A stretch of 64,000 nt of DNA from Poriferisodalis sp963663635. GTDB lineage: Bacteria; Actinomycetota; Acidimicrobiia; Acidimicrobiales; Poriferisodalaceae. The notes below the pieces were generated by a model. That model saw nothing but the letters and a program-made list of their open reading frames with translations, made no database searches and was not told where the DNA came from. A program made the position numbers and the translations under genes. The stretch is from assembly GCA_963663635.2 (NCBI GenBank), contig CAXXMY010000015.1, positions 1 to 64,000 on the forward strand. The letters are read 5' to 3'. Positions 53,729-63,266 of this stretch are shown one piece after another (the stretch's first letter is position 1; each line of letters begins with the position of its first letter).

Positions 53729-56524
53729 ATGCTCATGCCCACATCTCTCGTCATCGTCGAATCCCCCGCAAAGGCACGCACGATCTCGCGCTTTCTCGGC
53801 GACGACTACATCGTGGAGTCCTCGATCGGCCACATTCGGGACTTGCCGCGCAACGCGTCGGAGGTGCCTGCGGCCTACAAGTCCGAGTCGTGGGCCTCGC
53901 TTGGTGTCAATCCCGACGACGGTTTCAAGCCGCTGTACGTCGTCACGGCCCGAGACCAGGTACGCCGGCTGCGATCGCTCGTGCGAGACGCAGATCAGCT
54001 CTACCTCGCGACGGACGAGGATCGGGAGGGCGAAGCCATCGCATGGCACCTGCTCGAGGTGCTCAACCCCCAGATACCCGTGCATCGGATGGTCTTCCAC
54101 GAGATCACCGAAGCGGCCATTCGGGCGGCAATCAACAGCCCCCGCGAGCTCGACCGGCGTCTCGTTGATGCGCAGGAGGCCCGCCGAATCTTCGACCGCC
54201 TGTACGGCTACGAGGTCTCGCCGGTGCTGTGGCGCAAGGTCGCGCCGCGCTTGTCGGCCGGCCGGGTGCAAAGCGTGGCCAACCGCCTCATCGTGGAGCG
54301 CGAACGCGAGCGGATGGCGTTTCGCGCCGCGGAGTACTGGAGCATCACAGCGACGCTGCAGCCGGGCGCCGAATCGAATGGGCCCACCGATGCATCCGAG
54401 CTCTTCGATGCCGCGCTCGTCGCGCTCGACGGCAGCCGGGTCGCGACCGGCCGCGACTTTGATCGCGGGGGCGAACTTCGCTCCGACGGTGTGGTTGTGC
54501 TCGATGCCACAGCGGCAACGGCGCTCGCTGGAGCCATGTCCGGTGAGCGGTTCGCCGTGATCTCGCGCGAATCCAAGCCGTATCGCCGCCGCCCCCCGGC
54601 TCCGTTCATCACGTCGACGCTGCAGCAGGCGGCTGGAGCTCGCCTGGGCTTCTCAGCCTCACGCACGATGGCGGCGGCCCAGCGGCTCTACGAGAACGGG
54701 CGCATCACCTACATGCGCACGGACAGCACGACGCTGTCCGATCAGGCGCTCGACGCTGCCCGCCGAGTCGTCGCCAATCGGTACGGCGCGCAGAACCTGC
54801 CGTCGAAGCCCCGCATCTACACCCGCAAGGTGAAGAACGCCCAAGAGGCCCACGAGGCCATCCGCCCTGCTGGCGAGAGCTGGCCTGCGCCTGGCGGAGT
54901 GACTGACCTGGGCGGTGACGCGGCACGCGTGTACGACCTGGTGTGGCAGCGCACCGTCGCCAGCCAGATGATCGACGCCACCGGCGAGACCGTGACCATC
55001 CGCCTCGCAGGCACCGCCCGGTGTGAGCTTGTGGTGCAGGTCGCCGAGCCGCGCACAAGCGCTGACGAGCATCGTGTGGAGCTGTCCGCCGCGGGCACGG
55101 TGGTGCGCAGCCCGGGCTTCCGGCTGGTGTACGTGCCTGCCGCGGGCGCCGACGAAGAGCCTGAACGCATCCTGCCTGACCTCGACGAAGGCGGCTCGGC
55201 AACCGCGGTGGCCCTCGAGCCCGCCGAGCACAGCACCAGCCCGCCCGCCAGGTTCACCGAGGCGTCGCTGGTGCGCCGGCTCGAAGAACTGGGCGTCGGC
55301 CGGCCGAGCACCTACGCCAGCATCATCGAGACGATCCAATCGCGCGGATACGTGTGGAAGAAGGGCTCGTCGCTGGTGCCCGCGTTCACGGCGTTCGCCA
55401 CCGTCGGTCTGATGGAGCAGCACTTCGACCATCTGGTCGACTACGCGCTGACGGCCCGGATGGAGGAGAACCTCGACGAGATCGCGAGCGGCGAGCGTGA
55501 CGCGCAGCCGTGGCTCACCGACTTCTACTTCGGCGACGGCAGCGAAGCGAGTTCAGGCGGGCTGCGCTATCTGGTGTCCGAGGACCGGCTGGCCGGGATC
55601 GACCCGGCGGAGATCAACAGCATCCCGATCGGCGTTGATGCCGACGGCACGGAAATCGTGGCGCGCGTGGGGCGCTTCGGTCCGTACTTGCGACGCGGCG
55701 ACGTCACACGCCCGCTGCCGGACGATCTCGCTCCCGACGAGCTCACCGTGGAGCGTGCACTCGAGCTGCTGGCCGAGCCCACCGAGCGCATCCTGGGCAC
55801 CGACCCCGACTCCGGTCTCGACATCATCGTGCGGCCGGGCCGCTACGGCCCGTACGTCTCGGTCGGGCGGCCCGACGAGACCGATGAACGCCCTCGCACA
55901 GCGTCGCTGCTCGAGGGGATGACACCGGAAACCGTGGGTCTCGAAGAGGCCCTGCAGCTGCTCTCTCTGCCTCGCACCATCGGGGTCGACCCAGCCGACG
56001 GCGCCGAGATTGTCGTGCGCAACGGCCGGTACGGGGCCTATCTCACGAAAGAAGCGACCCAGGAGACAAGCGCCGAGAATCGCAGTCTCGAATCCCCCGA
56101 GCAGCTGTTCACGTTGACGTTGGATGAGGCCTTGGCGCTGTTGGCCCAGCCGCGCCGCCGTCGCGGCCAACCAGCAGCGAGTGCCGGGCGTGAAGTGGGC
56201 ACCGACCCAGACAGCGGCAAGCCGATCACGCTGCGCGACGGCCGATTCGGCCCGTACGTGACCGACGGCGAGTACAACGCGTCGCTGCGGCAGGGCGACG
56301 AGCCCGAGTCGCTCACCGTCGAGCGAGCCGCCGAACTGCTCGCCGTGCGTCGCGCGAAGGGACCGGCAACGAAGCGAAGCCCGCGACGCAAGCAGGCGGC
56401 GAAGAAGAAATCGCCTGCGAAGAAATCAGCGGCGAAGAAGTCGGCAGCCAAGAAAACGTCGGCCCCCAAATCCGCACCCGGCACGACCGCGGCGCGCAAG
56501 AAGGCCCCGTCGAAGCGGGCCTAG
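53729..56524 (+). CDS. topA: DNA topoisomerase I
   Basis: A 931-residue type IA topoisomerase that relaxes negative supercoils. Toprim domain: LVIVESPAKARTISRFLG at the start and LYLATDEDREGEAIAW (~90) with the acidic metal site. The active-site Tyr is in YENGRITYMRTDSTTLSDQ (~325). The C-terminal half has repeated Topo_C units (GTDPDSGLDIIVRPGRYGPY near 690; two further copies to ~860) instead of zinc fingers, as in Actinobacteria, and ends in a Lys/Ala-rich tail (KKKSPAKKSAAKKSAAKK). An alternative ATG lies two codons downstream. Confidence 0.95.
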   Translation: MLMPTSLVIVESPAKARTISRFLGDDYIVESSIGHIRDLPRNASEVPAAYKSESWASLGVNPDDGFKPLYVVTARDQVRRLRSLVRDADQLYLATDEDREGEAIAWHLLEVLNPQIPVHRMVFHEITEAAIRAAINSPRELDRRLVDAQEARRIFDRLYGYEVSPVLWRKVAPRLSAGRVQSVANRLIVERERERMAFRAAEYWSITATLQPGAESNGPTDASELFDAALVALDGSRVATGRDFDRGGELRSDGVVVLDATAATALAGAMSGERFAVISRESKPYRRRPPAPFITSTLQQAAGARLGFSASRTMAAAQRLYENGRITYMRTDSTTLSDQALDAARRVVANRYGAQNLPSKPRIYTRKVKNAQEAHEAIRPAGESWPAPGGVTDLGGDAARVYDLVWQRTVASQMIDATGETVTIRLAGTARCELVVQVAEPRTSADEHRVELSAAGTVVRSPGFRLVYVPAAGADEEPERILPDLDEGGSATAVALEPAEHSTSPPARFTEASLVRRLEELGVGRPSTYASIIETIQSRGYVWKKGSSLVPAFTAFATVGLMEQHFDHLVDYALTARMEENLDEIASGERDAQPWLTDFYFGDGSEASSGGLRYLVSEDRLAGIDPAEINSIPIGVDADGTEIVARVGRFGPYLRRGDVTRPLPDDLAPDELTVERALELLAEPTERILGTDPDSGLDIIVRPGRYGPYVSVGRPDETDERPRTASLLEGMTPETVGLEEALQLLSLPRTIGVDPADGAEIVVRNGRYGAYLTKEATQETSAENRSLESPEQLFTLTLDEALALLAQPRRRRGQPAASAGREVGTDPDSGKPITLRDGRFGPYVTDGEYNASLRQGDEPESLTVERAAELLAVRRAKGPATKRSPRRKQAAKKKSPAKKSAAKKSAAKKTSAPKSAPGTTAARKKAPSKRA

Positions 56525-56588
56525 ACCGCCGCGGTGCGATGTCGTGGCGCGAGGGCCGCGCCCGCCTGCTCCTAGCCTGCTGAGTGCC

Positions 56589-58043
56589 ATGAATTCGGAT
56601 CGCTCGATACCCGAGTTCGAACGAGTGGACAGCAGCGGCCGTACCCCGTCGTCACCGGGACTGTTCGCGGCACCGGGCTTCACCCGGCTGTGGATCGCGC
56701 AAGTCACCAGTTCGTTCGGCGATTGGATCGGCCTGCTTGCCACCATCGAAGTGGCGCGGCGCATCGGTGGCGATCAGCCCGGCTCGGCAATCGCGCTCGT
56801 GGTGACGGCGCGGGTGCTGCCTGGCTTCTTCCTGGCATCGGCCGGCGGCATCATCGTTGACCGCTTCAACCGCAAACGGCTGCTGGTGATATGCGACATC
56901 GCGCGCGCCAGCGTTCTGCTCACGATCCCGTTCATCGATCGCGTGTGGACCCTGGTGCTGGCATCGCTCGCCTTGGAGCTGGCTACCTCTTTGTGGAGTC
57001 CGGCCAAAGAAGCCATCGTTCCCAACATCGTGCCCACCGAGCACCTCACCGCCGCCAACTCGCTGGGCCTCGTTGCTGCGTATGGCACCTTCCCCCTCGG
57101 CGCCGCCGCGTTTGCGGGCATGGCCAAGCTCGGCGCGGTGTTCGGCTGGACCGACATCGGACAGGTGGAGATGTCGCTGGTGGTCGACTCCGCCACGTTC
57201 CTGGTGGCCGCGGCGATCATCGCGACGCTGCCGCTGTCCCCGCACATCACCGCTGCGCATCGCGAGCGCGACAGCAGCCGCCGTATCAACTGGAGCCAGG
57301 GCTTCAACGAGCTGCGCGAAGGCTGGGATTTCATCTTCCTGAGCCCACAGGTGCGCGCGGTGCTGGTGGGCCTGGGCGCCGGCATGATCGGCGGCGGGAT
57401 GCTGGTGCCGCTGGGCGCGGTCTACAACGACGAAGTCCTTGACGCAGGCAGTGCCGGCTTCAGTTCGATCCTCGTGGCGATGGGTGTGGGCGTCGGCGGC
57501 GGGGTTGCTCTCGTCACCCTGTTGCAAAGCGCAGCCAATCGCTTCGGCCAGCACGCCCGTCTCGCCGCCGCCGGACGCGCCCGCCTGTTCGTGGTCTCGG
57601 TGTTCGTGGCCGGCGCGTCGTTGCTATTTGCCGCCTCGGTGTCCATCACGCTGTTGGTACTGGCTGGCGTGCTGCTGCTCGGACTGGCCGCCGGCTCGGT
57701 GTACGTCACCGGCCTGACGTTGCTGCACGAGAACGTGGAGGAAGTGCTGAGGGGGCGGGTGTTCGCCGCGATGTACACGCTGGTGCGCTTCTGCCTGCTG
57801 ATCTCGATGGCAGCTGGCGGATTCCTCTCCGACGGCTTCAATTGGCTGTTCGATGTTGCCTTCGATAACCAGATCACGTTCGGCAACTCGGTGCTCGCGC
57901 TGCCCGGTGTGCGCGGGGCGCTCTGGCTGGGAGCGTTGCTGATCCTGATGGCGGGTGTGCTCGCCGGTCTGTCGCTGCGCAGCCACCGGGGTGAGGGGCG
58001 CCGAGCGCCGCAGAAGCCGGGCGGCGCTGGGGACAGGTCATGA
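56589..58043 (+). CDS. MFS exporter next to tmk
   Basis: A 484-residue major facilitator of the MFS_3 (EntS-like) type: FTRLWIAQVTSSFGDWIGLL (first helix), GGIIVDRFNRKRLLVICDI (loop 2-3) and VLRGRVFAAMYTLVRFCLLI near the end. An MFS gene of this kind immediately before tmk is a common actinobacterial arrangement. The stop overlaps the tmk start (ATGA at 58040-58043), so the two are coupled. The substrate is unknown. ATG at 56589 preferred over an in-frame upstream codon at 56544. Confidence 0.8.
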   Translation: MNSDRSIPEFERVDSSGRTPSSPGLFAAPGFTRLWIAQVTSSFGDWIGLLATIEVARRIGGDQPGSAIALVVTARVLPGFFLASAGGIIVDRFNRKRLLVICDIARASVLLTIPFIDRVWTLVLASLALELATSLWSPAKEAIVPNIVPTEHLTAANSLGLVAAYGTFPLGAAAFAGMAKLGAVFGWTDIGQVEMSLVVDSATFLVAAAIIATLPLSPHITAAHRERDSSRRINWSQGFNELREGWDFIFLSPQVRAVLVGLGAGMIGGGMLVPLGAVYNDEVLDAGSAGFSSILVAMGVGVGGGVALVTLLQSAANRFGQHARLAAAGRARLFVVSVFVAGASLLFAASVSITLLVLAGVLLLGLAAGSVYVTGLTLLHENVEEVLRGRVFAAMYTLVRFCLLISMAAGGFLSDGFNWLFDVAFDNQITFGNSVLALPGVRGALWLGALLILMAGVLAGLSLRSHRGEGRRAPQKPGGAGDRS

Positions 58044-58780
58044 TCGCCCGAGGCCGGTACATCGCCTTCGAGGGGTGGGAAGGCAGCGGCAAGTCCACTC
58101 AGGCCCAATTGCTGGCCGAACGCCTTGAAGCGGTGCTGACCCGCGAACCGGGCGTGACGCCCCTTGGCGTCCATCTGCGAGATCTACTGCTCTTTTCTCA
58201 TCTTTGGCCGAGCTCACGAGCCGAAGCGCTGCTCTTCGCCGCGGACCGGGCCCAGCACACCGCTGAGGTCGTTGCACCGGCGCTCGCCGCTGGCCGAGAC
58301 GTCGTCACCGACCGTTCCTATGGATCGACGTTGGCCTACCAGGGTTACGGACGCGACCTGCCGCTCGATGAACTGCGGGCATTGACTGAATTCGCATCTC
58401 GAAGGCCTGAGCCGCCGCCTTCCGGTTGCGAGTTGCCTTCGGTTTTGCTTCCCGACGTCGTGGTGCTTCTTGAGTTGCCGCTCAGCGAATCTCAGGAGCG
58501 CAAACAATCGAAGCAGAAGCGCCGTGGCCGAGCGGACAAGGCCGACGGCTTTCAGATGCCGCTCTTTCAACCTGGTGCCGCAGGTCGGCGTTCTCAAGAC
58601 CGCCAAGACAAATTCGAACACCAGGACCACCTCTTTCGAGAGCGTGTGTGGCGCGGGTTCAATGAGCTGTGCGACGCCGAACCGCAACGGTGGATTCGGG
58701 TGGACGCGACTGGCAGCATCGATGCCGTGGCCGAACGTGTCGCGGACGCCGTTGCGAACCATCCCGCGATGAAGGCGTAG
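58040..58780 (+). CDS. tmk: Thymidylate kinase with an extra insertion
   Basis: A 246-residue dTMP kinase. P-loop FEGWEGSGKSTQAQLLAERL near residue 10, LTREPGVTPLGVHLRDLLL (~35) and TDRSYGSTLAYQGYGRDL (~92) are the family motifs. Between the strand LLELPLSES (~145) and the helix HLFRERVWRGFNEL (~200) there is an insertion of roughly 30-40 residues, rich in Lys, Arg and Gln, where the lid is normally short. It contains GFQMPLFQPG, resembling a clamp-binding pentapeptide. The gene lies between an MFS gene and holB. Confidence 0.88.
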   Translation: MIARGRYIAFEGWEGSGKSTQAQLLAERLEAVLTREPGVTPLGVHLRDLLLFSHLWPSSRAEALLFAADRAQHTAEVVAPALAAGRDVVTDRSYGSTLAYQGYGRDLPLDELRALTEFASRRPEPPPSGCELPSVLLPDVVVLLELPLSESQERKQSKQKRRGRADKADGFQMPLFQPGAAGRRSQDRQDKFEHQDHLFRERVWRGFNELCDAEPQRWIRVDATGSIDAVAERVADAVANHPAMKA

Positions 58781-58790
58781 CCGCACAGCC

Positions 58791-60119
58791 ATGCCCACGG
58801 CGGCGCCCGACGAGTCCGGATTGTCAGAACCCGAAGCGCTGTCGCTGTTCGACCTGGATTCGGCAGCTCTCGCACCGCAAGCGCCTTCGGAACCCGATGT
58901 CGAATCCTCGCCCGCACCCGAGCCGCTCCCCGTCGTCGCGACCACCGACGCTGCGTCTGCGGCGCAGACTGCCGCGCAAGAAGGTCTGCCCCCCGCGCCC
59001 AGCGCTGCGCAAACCCCGGCGCGGGGCCAGCATTCACCGAGCCCTCCCGTCGATGAGCCTCCGGTCGGCAACCTGCTGGACGGCATCGTCGGACAGCCGT
59101 TGGCAACACAACGCCTGCGCTCGGCCCTGGAGTCGCCGCTGCCTGCGTACCTGTTCGTCGGCCCGGCGGGCGCGGGGCTTCGGGATGCGGCGTGCCGCTT
59201 CGCGGGCGAATTGCTGGCGGCGACCAGCGCAACCCCCGAACGGGAGCGCCGTCTCGCTCTCGCCGACCAGCATCCGGATCTGTTGGTGTTCGACCGTGTC
59301 GGCCCGGCAATGACTGCGCAGCAGGCGCGTGACGCCGTGCGGGCCGCAGCGGTGGTCCCGGTGACCAACGAGCGCAAGGTGATCGTGCTGTGCGACACCG
59401 ACCGCGCCGGCGCCACGGCGCCCATCCTGCTCAAGTCAGTGGAGGAGCCCCCGCCGTCCAGCTTGTTCCTCCTGCTCGCCGAGGAGGTCAACCAGTCGAT
59501 GGAGACGCTGGCCTCGCGCTGCGTTCGCATCGACTTCGAGGCGCTCAGCGAGACAGACCTGACCGGCTTGCTGGTCGATCAGGGCATCGATGCCGATCGC
59601 GCTGCATTCGCGGCTCGCGCAGCTGCGGGTTCGATCGATCGTGCTCGGCTGCTCGCCTCGGATGAGGCTGCGGCGGCTCGTATCCAAACGTGGTCAGCAC
59701 TGCGCTCGGCACTCAATGGAACCGCGAGCACCGCAATGGTCGCCGCCGACACGGCGCTCTCAGCGATCGAACAGGCAACCGAACCGCTTGAGGCTCGTCA
59801 CACCGCCGAGCGCGCCGAAGCCGACGAGCAAGCGGAGCTCTACGGCACCAATGCCCGGCGAAGCGACCTCGACGAGCGTCACCGACGTGAACTGCGACGG
59901 CAGCGGACCGATGAACTTGCCATGGGGCTGGGGGTGCTGTCGGCACAGATTCGCGACGACGCGAGTGCGGGACAGCTGTCAGCGAACGAGGCCGCGGCAG
60001 CGCTCGAAGCGGTCGCGGACGCGGGCGAGGCGCTGCGCTACAACGCAAACCAGCGTCTCGCGCTCCAGCGGATGTTCGTTCGCCTTGGACGCCTGCAGAT
60101 GCCGAGCCTGATCGGCTGA
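58791..60119 (+). CDS. holB: DNA polymerase III delta' subunit
   Basis: A 442-residue delta' subunit of the clamp loader. A ~95-residue proline/alanine-rich N-terminal extension is followed by NLLDGIVGQPLATQRLRSAL, the degenerate P-loop FVGPAGAGLRDAA (Lys missing, as in delta'), MTAQQARDAVRAAAVVPVTN and APILLKSVEEPPPSSLFLLL with SRCVRIDF. The end is the helical collar domain. The extension contains EALSLFDLD, resembling a clamp-binding motif. It starts 10 bases after tmk and is likely co-transcribed. Confidence 0.88.
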   Translation: MPTAAPDESGLSEPEALSLFDLDSAALAPQAPSEPDVESSPAPEPLPVVATTDAASAAQTAAQEGLPPAPSAAQTPARGQHSPSPPVDEPPVGNLLDGIVGQPLATQRLRSALESPLPAYLFVGPAGAGLRDAACRFAGELLAATSATPERERRLALADQHPDLLVFDRVGPAMTAQQARDAVRAAAVVPVTNERKVIVLCDTDRAGATAPILLKSVEEPPPSSLFLLLAEEVNQSMETLASRCVRIDFEALSETDLTGLLVDQGIDADRAAFAARAAAGSIDRARLLASDEAAAARIQTWSALRSALNGTASTAMVAADTALSAIEQATEPLEARHTAERAEADEQAELYGTNARRSDLDERHRRELRRQRTDELAMGLGVLSAQIRDDASAGQLSANEAAAALEAVADAGEALRYNANQRLALQRMFVRLGRLQMPSLIG

Positions 60120-60144
60120 ATCCGGCGTGCTCGCATGCCGTGCG

Positions 60145-60216
60145 AGCCCGAGGTGGGGATTGAACCCACGACCTGCTCTTTACGAGAGAGCCGCTCTGCC
60201 ACTGAGCTACTCGGGC
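60145..60216 (-). tRNA. tRNA-Thr (anticodon CGU)
   Basis: A complete cloverleaf can be drawn on the minus strand: acceptor GCCCGAG/CTCGGGC, D stem GCTC/GAGC, anticodon stem GCTCT/AGAGC around loop CTCGTAA with anticodon CGT (reads ACG, threonine), and T stem GTGGG/CCCAC with TTCAATC loop. The 3' CCA is not encoded. It lies antisense to the intergenic space between holB and the small membrane gene. Confidence 0.95.
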
Positions 60217-60275
60217 CGAAGCCGGCTCACGGTACCAGCGCGGCGTTTCGCAGTTGCACAACTAGCCTTCGTGAC

Positions 60276-60410
60276 ATGGATGCACTCGCCGCGCAGGTCT
60301 GGCACTACTGGTTGGCGGTTCCCCTCACCATCGTGACGGTGCTGACCGTGGCCAAGTTGATCGTCGGCTACGTGAAGACGGTGACCGCTCCCCGCTACCC
60401 CAAGCGTTGA
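60276..60410 (+). CDS. Small conserved-type membrane protein
   Basis: A 44-residue protein with one hydrophobic helix (YWLAVPLTIVTVLTVAKLIVGYV) and a basic end PRYPKR. Small single-pass proteins of this appearance recur beside tRNA-Thr and topA/holB in Actinobacteria, which I know as a trend, not from a search. The ATG is preceded by GTGAC. A longer frame starting inside the tRNA was rejected. Function unknown. Confidence 0.6.
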   Translation: MDALAAQVWHYWLAVPLTIVTVLTVAKLIVGYVKTVTAPRYPKR

Positions 60411-60420
60411 GTCCAACAGC

Positions 60421-61602
60421 GTGAACTTGGCCGCGCGTTCCGGGCTTGTGAGGACCGCTGCGGCCCGCTCCACTGGCGCCGCGCAACGGCCGTCGTCGCG
60501 CCCGCAACGCAACGGGCCCGACGACGAGCATGTCGACTGGGACCTCGCGCGACGCATCGCTGTGCGAGTGGCGGGAACTGAGCCGCTCTACCGCTCGTAC
60601 CTCGCCGAGTCGTTGCGTGAGGACTTTGCCCGGTTTGTGCCCATCGCGTCCGAGCTCGTCGCTGCAGAAACCGGCCTCAGCGCTGCAGGCGACGCCCGCG
60701 CCGAGGTGATCGACCGGGCTGGCTGGATCGACGCCAACATCGCTGCGTTCCGACGCCTTCTGAAGCCGCTATTGGGCGGCACAGACGGCGAGGGCGATCC
60801 GGCCCCCGCGACTCGAGCTGGGCGCACCGTGGGTGCGGTCGAGCTCGGCACGGTGCTGGGCTGGATGGCACGCCGAGTGCTCGGGCAGTACGACCTGCTG
60901 TGGGCGTCCGATGACGACACCGAACCGGCTGGGACGCCTGCGGCGGATCCGGCGGGCGATGCGGTCTACTTCGTAGGACCGAATATCCTCGTCACCGAGA
61001 AGCGCTTTGCCTTCTCGCCCGCGCAATTCCGCCTGTGGCTCGCGCTGCACGAGCTGACGCACCGATCCCAATTCATGGGCGTGCCGTGGCTCCGGCCGCA
61101 CTTCCTCGAACTTGTCAACGGACTCGTCGACGAGGCGCAGCCCGACCCCGACCGGTTGCGCGAAGGTCTGCGGACGCTCATGGCGCAGCGCCGCTCAGGT
61201 GACGATGTGCTGGGCGAAGGCGGGCTTGCAGCGGTGTTCGCCACCGAGCACCAGCGAAGCCTGATCGCACAGGTCGGCGGCATGATGAGCTTGGTGGAAG
61301 GCCATGGAGACGTCACGATGGCGCGAGCGGCACGCGGCCACGTCCCCGACGCCGAACGGTTTGCCTTGGTGATGCACCACCGTCGCCGCAGCGCACGCGG
61401 GATGGCTCGGCTGGCGCAGCGCTTGCTAGGCATCGAAGCGAAGCTCGCGCAATATCAGGCGGGCGAGGAATTCATCGCCGAGATCGAGGCCGAGCGCGGA
61501 CCGCGGGCAGTGGATCGCATCTGGGAGCGCGTCGAGCATCTCCCCTCGATGGCGGAGATTCGCGATCCGGCAACCTGGCTGGAGCGTGTCCCAGCGGTCT
61601 GA
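60421..61602 (+). CDS. Zinc-dependent metalloprotease, F420-associated family
   Basis: A 393-residue protein of the actinobacterial family described as zinc-dependent metalloprotease/coenzyme F420 biosynthesis-associated (DUF2342). The metal site is ALHELTHRSQFMGVPWLRP near residue 215 (HExxH variant HELTH) with EGHGDVTMARAA further on supplying another ligand. Its cellular substrate is not known. The gene starts with GTG 10 bases after the small membrane gene and is followed directly by tilS-hprT, an arrangement common in Actinobacteria. Confidence 0.8.
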   Translation: MNLAARSGLVRTAAARSTGAAQRPSSRPQRNGPDDEHVDWDLARRIAVRVAGTEPLYRSYLAESLREDFARFVPIASELVAAETGLSAAGDARAEVIDRAGWIDANIAAFRRLLKPLLGGTDGEGDPAPATRAGRTVGAVELGTVLGWMARRVLGQYDLLWASDDDTEPAGTPAADPAGDAVYFVGPNILVTEKRFAFSPAQFRLWLALHELTHRSQFMGVPWLRPHFLELVNGLVDEAQPDPDRLREGLRTLMAQRRSGDDVLGEGGLAAVFATEHQRSLIAQVGGMMSLVEGHGDVTMARAARGHVPDAERFALVMHHRRRSARGMARLAQRLLGIEAKLAQYQAGEEFIAEIEAERGPRAVDRIWERVEHLPSMAEIRDPATWLERVPAV

Positions 61603-61618
61603 CGCCAGAGGGGGTCGG

Positions 61619-63163
61619 GTGGGGCTCGAACTTGAAAAGCTTCTCGAGAAGTGCCTGTTCGGCCCGCATGCGGGCCGCGATCTTGTGTGCGGCGTATCGG
61701 GCGGGCCGGACTCCGCCGCGTTGCTCGCTCTGGCTTGCCGGTTCGCGAGCGACAGCGGTTCCGCGGTCACCGCAGTGCACGTGGATCACGGCATCCGCGC
61801 CGACGGCTCGGCTGAGGCAGCACAGGTCGCCGCGCTGTGCGATCGGATCGGCGCCGGGCTGCGCATCGTTCGCCTCGAACTGAGCGACGGTCCCAATCTG
61901 CAAGCGCGTGCACGCGACGCTCGACGCGCAGCGCTGGGACCTGACGCACTGTTGGGGCATACGGCTGACGATCAGGCGGAAACCGTGCTGTTGCAGCTCA
62001 TGCGCGGCGGCTCTGTCGACGCGCTGGCGGGCATGCGGGCTGACCGGCGACCACTGCTGAGTCTGCGGCGGTTGGATACCGAGAGGGTTTGCGAACTGGT
62101 GGGCTATGAGCCGATCCGTGACCCGTCCAACACGGATCGCCGTTACTTGCGCACCCGTGTCCGCCATGAGCTGATTCCGCTGCTGTGCGACATCGCACGG
62201 CGCGATGTCGTGCCGCTGCTCGCGCGTTCAGCCGAGCTGGCAGCTGCGGACACGGAGTTGCTCGACGGCATGGCGGCAGATGTCGATCCCACGAACGCGA
62301 ACGAGTTGGCAATCGCTCCGGTGGCACTGGCGCGACGGGCGATCCGCGGGTGGCTGCGAACCCCGGTTCCGACGCGGCATCCACCCGACGCTGCTGCGGT
62401 GGAGCGGGTGCTCGACGTAGCGCGAGGCGCACACCGCGCCACCGAGGTCGGCGGCGGCCGTCGCGTCAGCCGATCGTCCGGCGAGCTGCGCATCGAGTCT
62501 GCTCGAGCGCGCGACGGGGACGGACCGGGTGATTCGATGCGGGGGCGGCTAGGTTCGGCTCACGTGACGATGGCACCGCAACCGCAGGCTCCTGACAGTG
62601 ATCTCAGCTCGATGCTTGCCAGCGACCCGGCCGTCGGGGATGTGCTCGTGTCCGGCTCGCAGATCTCTGAGCGCGTCGCAGAACTGGGAGCGCAGATCAC
62701 TGCTGACTATGCCGGACGCGAGCCGCTGCTCGTCGCGGTGCTCAAGGGCGCGGTGATGTTTGCGTCAGATCTCAGCCGGGCCATCGACCTGCCGGTCGAG
62801 ATGGATTTCATGGCCGTGTCGTCCTACGGCAGCAGCACCCGGTCCAGCGGCGTGGTTCGCATCCTGAAGGATCTCGACATCGACATCGCGGGCCGCGACG
62901 TCATCCTGGTGGAGGACATCGTGGAGAGCGGGCTCACGCTGTCGTACCTGCGGCGCAGCCTGCTCGCGCGCAGCCCAGCGAGCCTGGCGGTGTGCTCGTT
63001 GTTGACCCGTGAGCACAACGGCAGCCTCGACGGCGTGGTGGATTACATCGGATTCCGGCTGCCGCCCGTGTGGGTCATCGGATACGGGCTGGATCTGGCT
63101 CAGAAGTACCGCAACCTCACTGAGATTCGCGCATACGCTTCTGAAGCCGCTGACGATCACTGA
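61619..63163 (+). CDS. Fusion of TilS and hypoxanthine phosphoribosyltransferase
   Basis: A 514-residue single frame. Residues ~1-300 are tRNA-Ile lysidine synthetase: PP-loop CGVSGGPDSAALLALA, VTAVHVDHGIRADGSAEAA, LLGHTADDQAETVLLQLMRG. From ~330 it is a purine phosphoribosyltransferase: DVLVSGSQISERVAELGAQI, LLVAVLKGAVMFASDLSRAI and the PRPP loop DVILVEDIVESGLTLSYL, then YIGFRLPPVWVIGYGLDLAQ. The linker contains in-frame starts (GTG 62565, ATG 62571) that could also produce separate HPRT. GTG at 61619 has AGAGGGGG upstream; an earlier GTG overlaps the protease gene. Confidence 0.88.
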   Translation: MGLELEKLLEKCLFGPHAGRDLVCGVSGGPDSAALLALACRFASDSGSAVTAVHVDHGIRADGSAEAAQVAALCDRIGAGLRIVRLELSDGPNLQARARDARRAALGPDALLGHTADDQAETVLLQLMRGGSVDALAGMRADRRPLLSLRRLDTERVCELVGYEPIRDPSNTDRRYLRTRVRHELIPLLCDIARRDVVPLLARSAELAAADTELLDGMAADVDPTNANELAIAPVALARRAIRGWLRTPVPTRHPPDAAAVERVLDVARGAHRATEVGGGRRVSRSSGELRIESARARDGDGPGDSMRGRLGSAHVTMAPQPQAPDSDLSSMLASDPAVGDVLVSGSQISERVAELGAQITADYAGREPLLVAVLKGAVMFASDLSRAIDLPVEMDFMAVSSYGSSTRSSGVVRILKDLDIDIAGRDVILVEDIVESGLTLSYLRRSLLARSPASLAVCSLLTREHNGSLDGVVDYIGFRLPPVWVIGYGLDLAQKYRNLTEIRAYASEAADDH

Positions 63164-63266
63164 CACAAGCGCGTAGGGGGCGTCGGCGCAGTGGCTTCGA
63201 ATCGTGTCACAGTCAGATCAGCACCGGTAGTCTCCGCCGGAGCCACAGTGCTAGGGACAGCGTCGT

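Noticed and set aside
60135..60275. Longer start for the small membrane protein
   Set aside because: The extension is the reverse complement of tRNA-Thr and therefore not coding.
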